A stretch of DNA of 64,000 nucleotides from Rotaria macrura (lineage: Eukaryota; Rotifera; Eurotatoria; Philodinida; Philodinidae): assembly GCA_900239685.1 (NCBI GenBank), contig OENT01000657.1:23913-87912 (forward strand), given 5' to 3'. This document shows positions 39,217 to 54,769 of this stretch, piece by piece. Numbering within the stretch: position 1 is the stretch's first letter; the number at the start of each line of letters is the position of its first letter. Under the pieces are notes generated by a model. It ran no database searches. It was not told the DNA's origin and saw only the letters and a program-made list of their open reading frames with translations. A program made the translations under genes and the position numbers.

Positions 39217-41922
39217 TTAGATTTTCTTTATTTAAATGTGACAATGGACGTTGTAGTGGATGTAATATGCTTTCACACAAAAGACCAATCAGTATATGTA
39301 TCTTTGTATGTTATAACAAAAGTAGAGACAAAATAACACGTCGAAATATGTTTGTTCATAATATCTACATTGAAAAGTTTTGTAAAGCACGCTAAATATT
39401 AAAAGAATTGTAGACAAAAACCAATGTGCACACATGTGAAAGGTGAATTCTTTCTTGTAACGCCTTGAAAAGTTTCCGACAGATGTCAATCATCGACTTC
39501 TATGACAAACATTAACTTTTAGCAGTTCAAGCAATATTTTTATTAGAAGACTGCATGGCATAAGATTTATCTTGATCGACTAATATGTGCTATACATTTA
39601 TGTTTTTCTACTTTGTGATAGTCCTATAATAGTGTCCATATAAATTTGTTTTTGCAAATTTTCATCAGAAAAGAGTAAACCGAAGATCTCTCGTTATCAA
39701 GAGATGTTTCAAAATTGCTGAAACCAGAGGTGGGTTGACAATCGAGGAGACTTATTTGAAGATTTTCGTTAAAACACACCGGAGTCTATGTGAAAAGATG
39801 GTGAAATTGTTTGATCTTTGGTAAGCAAAAAAGTACATAAAAGTCATGAAATCCGTTGAAAAAAAAAAGGAAAATTTCTCAAGAGCGAAAGGTCATTTCT
39901 GTCCAGAGCTCATTCAGTTCAAGCATTTTTGAATTTGGACCCGTTCGGCTATTCTTTTATGAGTGAAGCCTACAAGATTCAAGCTTGATTGACAGAGAAA
40001 TTTCGTACGTGGATCTAATGGAGTCCAGGTCCACTTTAAGACCTCTGTCCATGGCGATTTTACTGCCGCTCGACACATTCCTGACCACAAAAAATGTTGA
40101 TCCTCCTCGTTCGAAAAATTCTGACTACATATCTGACTTCAGTCAAAGTTACTGTAAGTATTTTAGAAAATCTTTTTGCATCGCTATTAGAAACGGATGA
40201 ATGTGAGAAAACAGACAGCGTTCACGTTGACTCTGAAGTCATTTCTCACAATCAATACTTATTCAGAAGTGTTATTCGTACTGAGAAGAAGGGAGCAAGA
40301 ATTAAACATCATTCAACATGCGTTTACTATTCGATACAGAGGTGATGAGTGAAAATTCCATTTCTATACGTGTTTATCAATCAGTATCTCTTTATTTTAA
40401 TACATTCATAACCTTCTATTCTAAATGAAAAACGGGTCAACGTTAACGACAGTATTAGAATTATAATTCGACGTTTTTAACTTAACTTTATAATGAACGA
40501 AACATTTTTTGTCGCCATGGTCCTTGACTGATGATGTTTTCTGACTAACTAATTGATCTTCGCACGCTAGACTATATACATTCATATAAATAATTCAACA
40601 ATATTGTATCTGACAGCATGAAACGCATTATACATGTCATATTCGATGGCTCGTTTGCCATGTTACTATGATGTGCTCTATCAAATTGAGCGAGCAAATG
40701 AAATACACTGGCATTAGTCACAACCATGGCAATTTATTTTATAATCATCGAGTCTTCCAAAAGCACTCTCAGCCATTTGTTAGAATGATAGGATAATGTG
40801 GAAGTAATTAAAACTATTGAGTCAATTATTCGGTAGAGGAAAATTTCGTCTACAAAGTTCATAAATTTTTGAATGTCCTAATTCGTTTACTCGGATAATC
40901 CAAATTTGGTTAAAAATATGTTTTTAGCATTCTATTGATAACTTTAGTTGAATGCATCGTATTCAAGCAATTTTTTATTCTTCCCGGACGAACAAGTATT
41001 TTCGACGTCCTCTGATATAAAAGTCATTACGATAAAACAATTGATGAAACAGTAAAGATGCGTATGGCACCAGTGAGCACATCTGGTAATTCGATTTCGT
41101 AAATGTTACTCATGCTATTGAAATCATGTAAAATACATGTGTGGATCAAGCCTATCTTCACTCTAACGTGTATATCAACCTATACTATGAATTTGATTTT
41201 AGCAGAATTTATAGAGTGAAAAATATCATTAGTATGGATTCTCAAATGTTGGATTTATTGAATTATTTTGTTATTTATCTAATTTCGTATATAATTATTT
41301 TATTAAGTGTAATAAACAAGCAACAGCTGGAGTACTTTTAAAAATTATCGTGTCAATATTTTTTAACAATGTATTTCAATGCTACCTCAACATCGGGGAG
41401 GTGATCCTCTTATTCAATTGTGATCGATGATTTACGATGAACGGCGTTTTTTAATTTCGAATAAATATTGCATGGTCAGCTAGTATTCATCTGTCCTTGT
41501 AGATTTTTTTACTATTTATCTAGACAAGATTCAGTGAAAAAGAACCAAATTTGAGACAGTATCTCTTATCTAATATTACCAATATCCTTAAATCCGATAT
41601 TTACTTAGGTGAAGAGTATTAAAACATTGATATCATTCAAAGAAATTGTGCCGTGCCTATTTTATGTAAGCATGTAGCTCTCAAATATTGCTTTCGAATA
41701 TTGTAAGAATGAGGAGAATATCCTATTCCGTTGTGTTAGCATCGACAAATTTATCTTTCATCTATTGATGTGAGCCTTCATAATGATTAAGATCTAGTAG
41801 TTTTGAGTTCACCCTTCCTAACATTTAGATATATTCATTATTATCACTTGAACTTCTAAAAAACATTTTTTCCAAAAAAAAGAAACTGAGTACAATAGTT
41901 CATCGATTTTTAATTATAGGAT
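39217..41922. other. Intergenic, possible coding relic near 39985-40345
   Basis: Most of this 2.7 kb shows nothing recognisable. Around 39985-40345 (+) two overlapping frames carry coding-like segments (for example SKNSDYISDFSQSY in one and ETDECEKTDSVHVDSEV in the next). This could be a frameshifted relic, but no family is recognised and the support is weak. Confidence 0.3.
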
Positions 41923-43701
<1,779 letters not shown>

Positions 43702-46700
43702 TATATCTTGTTTTTCTTCTTTTCACGCACAAACTACTAGCTTCTATCGTTGTCTCTATCTTATATATATATATAAATATATATAAAGAGAGACAGAGAA
43801 TAAGAGCGACAGAGAAAGAGAGAGCAAGAGAGAGAGAGGCAGGAGCGTCACACGAAAAAAATAGTTTTTATGACTCATTGAAATGAAAAGAAAAGCCAAG
43901 AACAGAATAGAAAAAAAATCTTGCCTAAAATCGAATCTTGTTGCAAGTTAGTTAATTTCATTTTGCAAGTCAATGTGAGTCAGTATCGAGATGTGATGAA
44001 TCATTCTTTGAAATCTTTGTAGATGATTCACGAGAGAATAGATCTAGTTCATCATGTTACAACTGTTGTTTCAGAAATTCCTTGCGATTTAAAAATCAAA
44101 TTCTTTTCGTCTCAATGTGTCATCAGTATTAAAGAATCATCAGTTAAATAAATTGAGTCATGAATATGGCACAATAATTTCGAGAAAAAAAACGTATCAG
44201 TACAAAAAATTCGATTATGAAAAACCTATTCGAGATATAGCAAAAAAGGCTAGGATTACAACGAACATGCGTAAGTAACCATTCAACCATGATCACTTGA
44301 TCGTTTTTAATCATTTGAATCTTTCTTATATATGTAAGCATGACTATTATCTGTTCAATATTTAGCACTTCCTTCATTTTCGATTCGTAATCATACAAAA
44401 TTTTCATTCAATATATTCTCAATGAATCAAAAAAACGAATCAATACTTCCTGTAATAGTTAGACTTTGGTTAGTCATCAATTTTTCGTAATTTCAATTCG
44501 TTGTATTAATATAGAAGCAGTCATCGTGACCAAAGATGTCTTGAAATATGCCAGAGACAATGTTGACTCATACAAGAACATTTTCTGTTGTAAATTCTTT
44601 TTTGAAAAACATTTCGCATGAAGAGGTTCAGTGATTGCTTAACGCTTCGTTGAAATCTACCGGTGTAACAATGAATGAGTCATTATCAAAATTGATTTTT
44701 CGATTTGACTTTGATGATATTTACAGGTGTCTGGTTTTCGTTCGATGATTTGAGTAGTTTAGACGTACACATGTCGCTCTAGCTTACCATAGACAAGTAT
44801 TTTATGTGAACATTAAGAATATATTTCGAAACATTGTAACAAACGACCTTTGTTCGATGATCATCAAATAATTGCTTGTCATCTAGAGATCATTTTATTT
44901 ATCTTGAAATGAAATTCAAAGCTCTTAATTTCATCAAAAAATATGCTTAGTATCTCATACAACAAATTTATCTACAAATTTATCTTGAGTTGTCGAGAAC
45001 CCTTTCTATTAGTAAGTCCTATTCGAAATTTTTCTAACCATGTTAGGGATAACTATAATAAACATTCATCACATCTTTTTAATTGTTGACGTTCAACCAA
45101 TTACATTCCATGCTTTGTGTTTAATATTGACTCACGTAGAAATGTCAGTTAACGAGTTGGAACAGATTAAGGTCAAATTTTATCGCAGCACAAGAAAATA
45201 TCTCCTCTGTCTATTTGTGGTATATCACTTGGTTTATTTATTTTTTTTCACTTTAATCTCCGTTTGTTACAGTAGTAAAAAGAAATCGGAGACGATGTTG
45301 ATTAAAAATGAATCGATTAACGCATTGAATCAACTTGAAATGAAGTAAATTTCAATATGATCAACGTACTATTTCATATATGGTGTATCACGTTGGCATA
45401 AATAGAAGTAGAATTATGCGGTAAACATTCTTGAGATACAGTTATAGGCGAACATGTTGTTCAGTAGCATGCCTTTCTGACAGTAACCGGTTCTACAAAC
45501 ACTGTAGGCACGTTTCGGCCTCTGAAGCATATTAATCTCTTGTGACAACCAATCATTATTGATTCAAATGCAAAAGAATTTTTCTCGAGTTTTAGTACAA
45601 ACACACTGGTCGGAAATTGGAGTATTAAAAAAATGTGTACAATTTATTTATTCTTTTGTGTCTTATCAATAGTAGATGTTTTAATAATTTTCGATTCATT
45701 CACATTTATTCGATTTTTTTCCACCGAATTTATGAATATCAAAAGCAAACTTGTGATAATGTCAAACATAAGTTCATGCAACAATCCTTAGATGAATGTG
45801 ATTGAACCTCAGATGAAAAAACTTTGATGCAAATAAATTGAATACACATCGACGAGACATGATTCTAATCCTCGAAAAAATGTACTTGGTGATATCAAAT
45901 TTTATATAATCTACACCTTACCATCCATCCTTAATGCAGGTTATATGATAAAGTAGACCGACAAGGAATGAAGTATGATCATTTAACATAGGACAAAATA
46001 ACTCCATAACTATGCTTTTTACGGTTTATGAACACAACCAATTGATTGAAACTGTCATCACACAAATCAATATTGATTGCTATATGCACTTATGTGGCCA
46101 AGCCACTCATTTCATATCCGATACAGTAAAGGATAACTATTATCTTCGTGGGACAAAAACATGAATCGTGTTGATATCGATTGTTACCGGTTTGAAATCA
46201 ATGTCGAATAAGATACGTATGTGGTTGTATAGTACATACTTTAGTTATCTTTAATATTTTCAATTGATTTAGCACAATGGAATGAATTTTCATAAGTTGT
46301 TGCTTTTTGAAATAACTATCAAAGCGAAACATATCGAGTCTTCTCGAGTTTGGTGTGCAAGTAGAATCCAACGACGGTAGGGATGACTCAATATTCTCAT
46401 AATTGAACACTATCGATTCTATGGTACAAAGTTCTTTGATTTTAAATAAACAAAGATATATGATTTTGATTGTAACAAGACATGATTGATGGCATGTGAT
46501 ATCTATGCGAAAAAAATCGATCAGTAAAATCTCTACTAAAAACCACGTGATTAGAGTATGTTGAAAAATATTTCTAATCCAATGAACTCTTCATATCTTT
46601 TCATTCGTAAAAGACTTCGTAAGTTATTGTACATCAGGTGATGATAGGATGGGACGCAGTCGTTACTTTTTTTTGCTAGTATCTTTTCTTCAACGGATTT

Positions 46701-47010
46701 CTTAATTTATAAAACTAGTGGCGTCGTGTCAGAGAAAACAATCTGTAGTATTTAATACAATAAACTAATTAATAAAATTTACTAAAAAATTTTCTATAAA
46801 GTTACCGATAATAAAATCATTTCAATAGAAAAATCGAACAAGTTATTCTCTCCTTTTTATCAACAAACACACATTATTCATATATACTAGTCAGCCGATG
46901 AGTCATAGACGATCTTTTTTCTTGTGTTCAAGTTCAAAACTGATGGAGCATGTTGTTATATGTGACCTATCGATTTAGGTCATATACGAGTATACACACA
47001 TCTTGCATGT
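43702..47010. other. Intergenic upstream of alpha-tubulin
   Basis: Immediately upstream of the tubulin start (plus coordinates 43755-43850) are TA and GA-rich simple repeats. The rest shows scattered short open frames without splice context. None is convincing. Confidence 0.45.
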
Positions 47011-47110
47011 TTGACTGTCTGCTCGGTGAAACCGAACAAGAAAAGAAACGAAAACTATAAATATTTAATAATTCTCTCGTCTGAGAATAAGACGAATACA
47101 TCACCCGTCT

Positions 47111-47943
47111 TTGAATCTCCCAATTTCACCAATGTTGTACGAAATAAGAACTCAACCATTAGTCCTCATGGTTATACTACTAGCGATGAGCATTCTGAAC
47201 GGCAATAGATCCAAACCATTAAATAACAAAGCAGAACAATTAGTATACTCGATACGCAACAAGTTACTAGCTAGCGATTTGGATTCTTCTGGTGGTAAAC
47301 AGCGATGGGGAAAACATTTCGAAAAATTGATTGACTCAGTGAATCGTCAACAAGAGTATCAGACAAGCGTCAAAAATATGATTCAAAGTAAGTACAGGGA
47401 ACAAATGTCGACACTGTGGCAGTTTATATTGAACGTATTCAGGGGCTTGTCATGATTAGTAAGCGAAGGAAATTTTGATGTAGGAACAAACAGCTAGTAT
47501 ATCGTCTAGAGAAAATTCATTTTGCTTCTTTGTTTAGAGCCATTTGCGCAAAAAAACTATGAATCACGCACATCAAGTATCAGATATGGATCTTACACTA
47601 CTGGCATTAGTATACGCGCTTCGTCTAACAACAGCCAAAGCAATAGTAGAGAAAGTCGAACATTAATCTCTGCGGTATGATTTCATAACAGGTATACTGG
47701 GAAGATCATTTCTGGTTCAATACGCAGATTATAGAATCGATCTCGTCCTTCAAAGAATCGAGATATAAAACCGATGAATGTTTCTCAAACATATTACAAT
47801 TGTACATTGAACACGAATACTTCTATAGAAGTTCTATAAATGGTGATGGAAATTGTTGTGAGGATGAAACAACTAAACAAGTTTTCTGTTGTGATGATAC
47901 GTTTGACGATAATTTTTTAGAAGATTTTAATCATACAAGATAA
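47111..47943 (+). pseudogene. Unrecognised gene, 3' part; possibly broken
   Basis: A coherent 3' half can be built. A coding segment ending at 47387 with a GTAAGT donor joins 47538-47674 in phase (KPFAQKNYESRTSSIRYGSY). A 17-nt GT...AG block (47675-47691) follows. Its removal continues the frame through 47692-47943 to TAA (VYWEDHFWFNTQIIES, then a Cys-rich NCCEDETTKQVFCCDD). With the 17 nt kept, the frame stops at once. At the 5' side, coding-like character appears to switch frame near 47150-47208, and the start codon is uncertain; the open frame only begins with a TTG at 47111. I do not know the family. Either it is a decayed gene with small indels, or it has an extraordinarily short intron. 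Confidence 0.42.
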
Positions 47944-49636
47944 ATCATTCCTCAAACGTTGTATATCTTATCAGCAATAGTATTGTTTATTCATGTGTTA
48001 ATGAGTAGATTATATCGATGATTATGTTTGGATTTCTCTTTTTCGTTTTGATTCTTTTGTCTATATTAAATATATTCAACATAAAGATCTCCGTCTTATC
48101 TATCATAATTAATTTTCAGTTGTTCAATGTTTGTCTAAATGGTTAGAATTAAAATTCATCTCGAATAAATGACCATATAACGTAATTGTATAAAGGAAAC
48201 AAAAGATTAAGTCTAGAGCCATATTTGTATTGTTTCCCTGACTTACACTTCTAAATATCGATCGACTTAAATATTAATTCATATCTCTCGGAGAGAATCA
48301 TTCATTTAATACTAACTTGTTTTAAGAAATAGATATCACATTCTAGTTTACATGCAAAAATGAATGCCGATCAAATTTCTCTTCGAAATGAAAAATCTTT
48401 GGTTTGTCACTCAATATTGGCGGAAAGATAAATATACACAAATCACAAATATATTCATTGTTTTTCTTGCAGTGATAAATAAATTCACTTTACTAATAAC
48501 TGTACGATGTAGATATAAAATGTAAAAATATTTGAAGATAGAAATGTTAAAATAACGAATGACAACTGAGGAAACATGATGCAGGTTTCCCTACAAAGAT
48601 GAGCCACAGTCGAGTTACATATCACATGCTTTGATGATATTTAATCGAGAATAGAATATATGACTAATATTCAGGAGAATCGATTGAATCGAGAAACCGA
48701 CTTGGTTGATTGATTGATTGGCAAGATATTGCTCTTCTAGGAAAAACGAAATCGATGATTTCTCGTATTAGCAAGTATTCACATTTAAAGAAACCAAAAG
48801 AACTCTACATTGTTTTCTTAATACCACAGTAGTGTTTATAATTAATCACATCTATCATGAAAAAAATAGATGAACATGTTCCTATGCATTCAATTTCTTT
48901 TTTCAAGTAAGTCTTTAATTGAATTTCAATCGTTCTACTTTTTCTAACATTTTTAAATATATATGTTCGAAAAGAAAACACGTAATGAAAAGCATTTCTA
49001 TCGTTGTATTTAACAATGAGGAAAATTTCAAAAACTATATCTTGGTTTTTATTGAGTAGACTTTGAGCAAAGACATTGGTAGTCGATCCATGTCATTCCA
49101 TAGTTGAATTTATCTTTGACATTTCATCGAAATCATGATATCTAAATCAATAGTCATTTTTATACATTGACATTTACTAATTGAACTGGTTACATTGTGA
49201 AATTTTACATTCAGATATTTATTTAAAAACAATACGTTAATGATCTATAAATTACTGAGTTATTTTCTTGAATACTTTAATACTCGAAAGGTTTCTATCA
49301 GCCTATTCTTGTGAATATTTTCTTTTCGTTTAATTTTTGAAATAAATAAATTAAAGTGTTTCTTTTCATTCTATTGAATGAATCTTTTTATAATTAGATG
49401 GTTACAATCTTTCGTATTTATTCATTGAATAAGAAGACAATGACTTTGATAATTTAAAACTATCAATCATAAGTTAAATAATTCTATACTTAATCAAAGT
49501 TTCTTTTTCGAACATGAGCGACATGACAGTATTTCTTTGTATTGGTCTTTTCTTGCCAACAAATAGATGTGCGTATTTCACCGAGGAAACAAAAAAAGAA
49601 GGTCTCTACTAGTTCGATTGTTTTTAAATATAATAA
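47944..49636. other. Intergenic, AT-rich
   Basis: No coding exon or RNA gene recognised on either strand between the broken gene and CRYZ. Confidence 0.5.
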
Positions 49637-52600
49637 ATGATGAATGTAATGCGTGCAATTTTGATTCGAGAATTTGGTAGATATCAGCTAACATTTAACA
49701 CTAGCTAATCATAAATAATCTCTGTTTGTTCTATAGGTGATGCCAGTGTATGTAAATTAGTAAAAGATGTACCAATTCCTGATATACAACCTCGAGAAGT
49801 ATTTGTAAAAAGGATTAAATATAATTTATTCGCATTTCGCATTTCAATATAGGTTCTTATTCGTGTACACGCAGCTGGTGTGAATCCAGTAGATACATAT
49901 ATTCGATCTGGTACCTATAGTCGACGACCCAATTTGCCATACATTCCAGGACTCGATTCAGCTGGTGTTATCGAACGAGTTGGCTCTGATGTTACTCGGT
50001 TTAAGGTAAATGTTTCAATGAAATTTTATTTCTCAAAAATACTATAATTTCATCTATTGATATCCCCAAGAATAGCTCCGCATACCTGTTTAGCTATTGT
50101 ATTTGAATGACAAAATTTGCTTGTTTTTTGAATACGATTAGTTTTAAAAGTTTATTGAACGATTTATTTTAGCATTCAAAATTCAATTGAAGATTCATGC
50201 CAATGATATACAGCACGAGATTATTCGACATCTGATGAATATTTTATCTTTAAACGGCATAGATTTGCTTAAAAAAAACTAATGTAATACGTAGATGTGA
50301 AACTTTGAAAATTTTCCTAGACTTCAGTAATGAGAACACAATTATATAATCGTATTTAACTAAATACTGTCAGGGTTGACATTCAAAATTTAGTTTTCTA
50401 TTGATTGTTTCAAAGAAATGTTTTATTTTGTTCTTATTAATTGTCTTGAAGTTATCGATCTAGTGTTCAACACCCGCTTGATTTGAATATATTATGCTAT
50501 ATTTTATCGAATGGCAGTATCTATAATAATCAATGCAACATGAGAGACTGCCAATATGCTTGGCATATGGAACATGTATAAGCTTAGATTCATAAAGTAG
50601 TATGGTTGCAAAAGATCGATTACGAAACTTTTATTTTTTCCTTCGTAAATTCGGAGAAGCGAACTAGATTTCTTCTTTCGAATGAAATCCAAAACGAAAC
50701 CTATGTTTGCGAATTATTTGAATTTATTTAGGCTGGTGATCGAGTTTTCACAGTAAATACCATCACAGGCACTTACGCTGAATTTTGCGTTGCTCGTGCT
50801 GATTTTGTGTTTCCATTACCATCCAATGTTTCATACGAACAAGGTTCCGCTCTTGGTGTACCCTATTTCACCGCTTATCGAGCACTTATTATCAAGTAAG
50901 AAAAAAAATATATTTATTTTTCTACTTTGATTAGAATTAAAAATACTTTATGTTCATTATACTTTCGGTGCACTTCTATCGTTGGTGACTGTCTTTTTCA
51001 GTCTTGTTCCGAGACGAATGTTTTCTAGAAGAGCCGAACGATCACCAGAGTCACCGGACGATTGAGGAGGGGCTGCTGGAGGTGGCGGAGGAGGCGGAGG
51101 AGGGACACCCCGTGGTGGTGTCGGTGGTGGTGGTGGTGGCGGCGGCGGCGGTGGAGATGATGGTGGTCCTTGAACTTTGCTATTTGTCGTTGTCGGAGAG
51201 TTGGGTGTTGATGGAGAAGTCGTTGGAGCGTAATTTAAATTTATAATTGAGGTTTCCATTTGTTTTGGTGCAGTTGAACCTTTTTGTCTCTCGGCAGTTG
51301 AAATTCTCATTGTTGAGTTTCGTTTCTTTCGCATCGTAATCATCCATTGCTCCAGTAAAATTTTCACATCGGTAGAATATTCACCTGGAATTGGTGTAAA
51401 ATTTTGTAATTCCTTTAGTATGGATTTATCATTCGAAAAATACGGTAATTGAAGAATTTCCGTTAATGTCAACACTGGTTGTGTTATATCGAACAGACGA
51501 GCTAGCATTTTTCGTGCGTTTTCGTCTTTTCGTCCACAATCATGCCAGTGTTTCGGTGTTAAACCACGTAGCTGTTCGCCTAATTCATAGCCACTTAGCA
51601 TTTCAAATACGATTGCACCAAAACCAAGTACTTCACATACTTGCGCTCGGGTCATACCTTCTGGCAGAATAAATGACGCTGATGCACGTTTAATCGATTG
51701 ATAAACACGTGAACGTTGTTCTAAAAATTGATATTCATATGCACCTATTTGAATACATGAACCTGATACAATTATATTTCCACTATGTAAATCGACAATA
51801 GGTGGTAAGGATTTCGATTGAAGAAAAAGTAGACCTTCAAGTAATTGTCGAGCGTATAGACGAACACGGTCACGTTGTAAACCTGGACTTCTATACGAAT
51901 ATTTACCCTAGAATGAAAATATACATGGAATGAATTTAATTACTTGAAAAACAACGATAAAAAACTATACATGAAAACTTGCTGATGGTACAACACCATG
52001 TAGTAAATCTTTTAATGAGCCTAAACGTTGATATTGTTTAATAGTTAACATTAATTTCTGTGTATATAAAACATCGATTTTTATGATTGGTTCAACATAT
52101 GGATGAAATAGACGACTAAAAAGATTATTCAATGTTCGAGAATATGTTGAACAACTTTCTTCATCAGTTAAATGATTTAATCTATTTGATTTCGGTTGTA
52201 TTGTTAGTAGATGAGATGTAGTATTGATGGATATGGCACTATTTTTCGATATTGGTGTTAGAAGAAACCAAGATTTCTCTGGATCCGAGCCAAGTTGAGA
52301 TAATTGAGAATGAAATGTATGTTCACCTACTGTTCGAATATAAAAATGACACGTCAATAATGCCGCATTTTCTTGTGCTTTGGCACGTTCAATTCGTGGC
52401 TTAGAAAGAATACCAAGTAATGGTGTTTCATCTGATGGTAGAGAATTTTGTAAATGAATATTTTGACGTCGTTTTCTGTAACACCAACAACTAACGAATG
52501 CAATTATAACGGCAAGTAAAAGAGCCGACACAGCTAAGAGAGTAATTAATAAACTATCGTGACCATCCATTTTACAAGATGTTTGAGTGTTATGATGATA

Positions 52601-53476
52601 AATATATACTTATATAAGAAAATAGTCGAAGATAAGAATAAAACCAAACAAAGCACATTTGTCATCGTTTATTTGCATTTCTTTATTTTCTCTTCTTTTT
52701 CTTCATCATAGGGGCCATGCGAAACCAAATGAAACAGTGTTAATTCATGGAGCTAGCGGTGGAGTAAGTTAAGACGAAAGGAAAATACTAGACATGGTTT
52801 GAATTGTTTTCCTTTTCATTTTGTCGTAAAAGGTTGGTATTGCTGCTATCCAATTAGCTAAAGCTATTGGTATGCGTGTTATTGGTACAGCATCAACCGA
52901 ACAAGGTTTACAAGCTATACGTGATCAAGGAGCTGATTTTGCATTCAATCATAAACAGGAAGGATATTTGAAAGAAATTGCTGTATGATTTAGAATTATT
53001 ATAGATAATCATACGGAAAAGAAAATACATGTTCGTTTTATTTCCATTCTAGAATGTTACAATAAATGGTGAAGGCATTGATTTAATACTCGAAATGTTA
53101 GCTAATGTTAATTTAAATGCTGATTTACAATTATTAAAATCGTGTGTTGGACGAGTCGTTGTTATTGGTAATCGTGGTACAATTGATATTAATCCTCGAC
53201 TTCTAATGGCTAAAGAAACAACTTTATGTGGTGTTACTTTATTCAGTTCAAGTGAAGTAAGTACATAGCGTACATAAGAATACATTTATATTAATATGTA
53301 TTATAATTACATAGGATGAATTTCAAATGATAAATGCCTATTTACAACATGGCCTTAAACATGGCTATATAAAACCATTACTTGGCCGAATCTATTCATT
53401 GGAAGACGCAGCACAAGCTCAAACCGATGTTATTTCTAATAGTGGTACTTGTGGAAGACTTACATTAAAAATCTAA
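49637..53476 (+). CDS. CRYZ: Zeta-crystallin / NADPH:quinone oxidoreductase, 328 aa
   Basis: Medium-chain dehydrogenase/reductase family; reduces quinones with NADPH in the cytosol, without the zinc of alcohol dehydrogenases. Eight exons join in phase: 49637-49676, 49737-49798, 49853-50005, 50732-50895, 52712-52763, 52833-52982, 53053-53256 and 53315-53476. Visible blocks are [44 protein letters not shown], the Rossmann motif HGASGGVGIAA, and [21 protein letters not shown]. Length equals the human protein within one residue. Two adjacent ATGs (49637 and 49640) could start it; a TAA precedes them. Intron 4 (50896-52711) holds an antisense gene. Closely similar to vertebrate CRYZ throughout, so the assignment is secure. 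Confidence 0.93.
50957..52570 (-). CDS. PXK: PXK/Slob-like pseudokinase with TM anchor, proline-rich region and WH2, 516 aa
   Basis: Two exons join in phase: 52570-51971 and 51907-50957. Residues 7-31 are a TM or signal-anchor helix ([20 protein letters not shown]) followed by basic RKRRQ. A degenerate kinase domain spans about 60-390: [12 protein letters not shown], a catalytic-loop-like VDLHSGN (Asp239 and Asn244 retained), but IGAYEY where DFG should be, so catalysis is doubtful. [18 protein letters not shown] is the helix F region. Then come two polyproline runs (about 450-484) and a C-terminal WH2-like segment ([18 protein letters not shown]) ending DRSAPKV, as in PXK. The family (PXK/MONaKA, Drosophila Slob) binds and modulates membrane pumps and channels. 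The N-terminal PX domain of vertebrate PXK is not visible; the TM segment takes its place. The whole gene lies in CRYZ intron 4 on the opposite strand. Confidence 0.78.
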
Positions 53477-54329
53477 CATGTTGTTTTGGTGACATTAACT
53501 TGACGATGATCTTTTTAAACAAAGAAACATTTGCATTTTATGGATAGATATGATATACATGAAGTGTAATATTAGTTTATTTTATTAACATCTCTTTGAT
53601 AATGAAAACAAACATTCTAATTCTAAGCTTTTCTTTTGCACTTAGTAAAAATCATAACTGTTTTAATGACCAAATTAGAGCCAGTTTTTAATTTTTATGA
53701 TCGCTTATATGCCATGCTGTAGTTTCATGTGATTCAAAAAAAAAAGAATGTTATTGTTAGCTACGATCGATTATTTCAGAAATAAATCTAATGATGAATT
53801 TATGTGGAATCTACGTATATTGACCATGCCATCACTATCAGAAAGACTTGGGTTTATATCTAAACAAAATACGAATAGACTTATACTGAACACGTTTAAT
53901 GTAAAAATAATGCATTAAAACTTATAAGGCTAACGAATGATAAATTGATAGATACAACAAAATCGGTAGCATCAAACAATGTTTGAACACTTTTCAATTT
54001 AATCAGATTGCGTCGAGGTGATCGACGATCGATTATAGAATAACCTTGACACATGTTTTCAAACATGAACCATTTGACCTATTCTCAGTGAATGCTGAAA
54101 TGAATATAACCCATACGTATTACGCAATTGTACGGACAAATTGAAATAATGAATAAATCTTCAGTAAATAATTCAGATAAGTCAATTTACTTTACCATAT
54201 TTTTCTGAACGAGTCACGTGACCATTCCATTCGCAAGAAACAACATTTCTAGTGACAGTGAAATGCCGTACTATGAAAATTTTCATGTGGTGCGGTTTTA
54301 GTTATTCGAGAAAGCCAGTGACCATTGTG
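53477..54329. other. Intergenic downstream of CRYZ
   Basis: Holds the presumed CRYZ 3' UTR with an AATAAA at about 53781. No other gene seen. Confidence 0.5.
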
Positions 54330-54403
54330 GCTCTTGTGGCGCAATTGGTTAGCGCGTTCGGCTGTTAACCGGAAGGCTGGTGGTTCGAGCCCACCCAGGA
54401 GCG
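54330..54403 (+). tRNA. trnN-GTT: tRNA-Asn (GTT)
   Basis: A 74-base cloverleaf: acceptor stem GCTCTTG/CAGGAGC with discriminator G, A box TGGCGCAATTGG, anticodon stem TTCGG/CCGGA around CTGTTAA with anticodon GTT at 54364-54366, and B box GGTTCGAGCCC. There is no intron and no encoded CCA. Identical in sequence to the three minus-strand copies in this window. Confidence 0.97.
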
Positions 54404-54769
54404 CTTATTTTTAAATTACTAAAATACATATGGGCACAAGTCGCAATTCATCCTATTCTGTTCATCAAATACGAACTAAAGAACACCGAATGATACTGAT
54501 ACCTTCTGTTCATCAACTTAGATTTATTTATCTTTCGCTGTTTTCATGGAATTTTTACTAAAGAGACCATCGTTCTATGACATGGTTGGACAGAACTTCT
54601 CGAACTATAATCAATTCTGTGTATTACTGTTATTTTAATTCTTTTTAACTGCGGAAATTACTATAAACTTAAAAGTTTTTGTTTGTCCAGAAAAAAGCAA
54701 CATTTTTCCTTCACATATTACTTCTGTTGATAGTGACGTGTGATCAGAGCTGCTATTTCTTATTTTTTA

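Noticed and set aside
40156-40168. A 13-nt GTAAGT...TTAG string joining two coding-like frames
   Set aside because: Far too short to be a plausible spliceosomal intron, and neither flanking frame matches a known family; most likely chance.
45040-45348. 102-codon open frame with hydrophobic stretches
   Set aside because: No splice context, upstream signal or family resemblance; the composition fits chance in AT-rich DNA.
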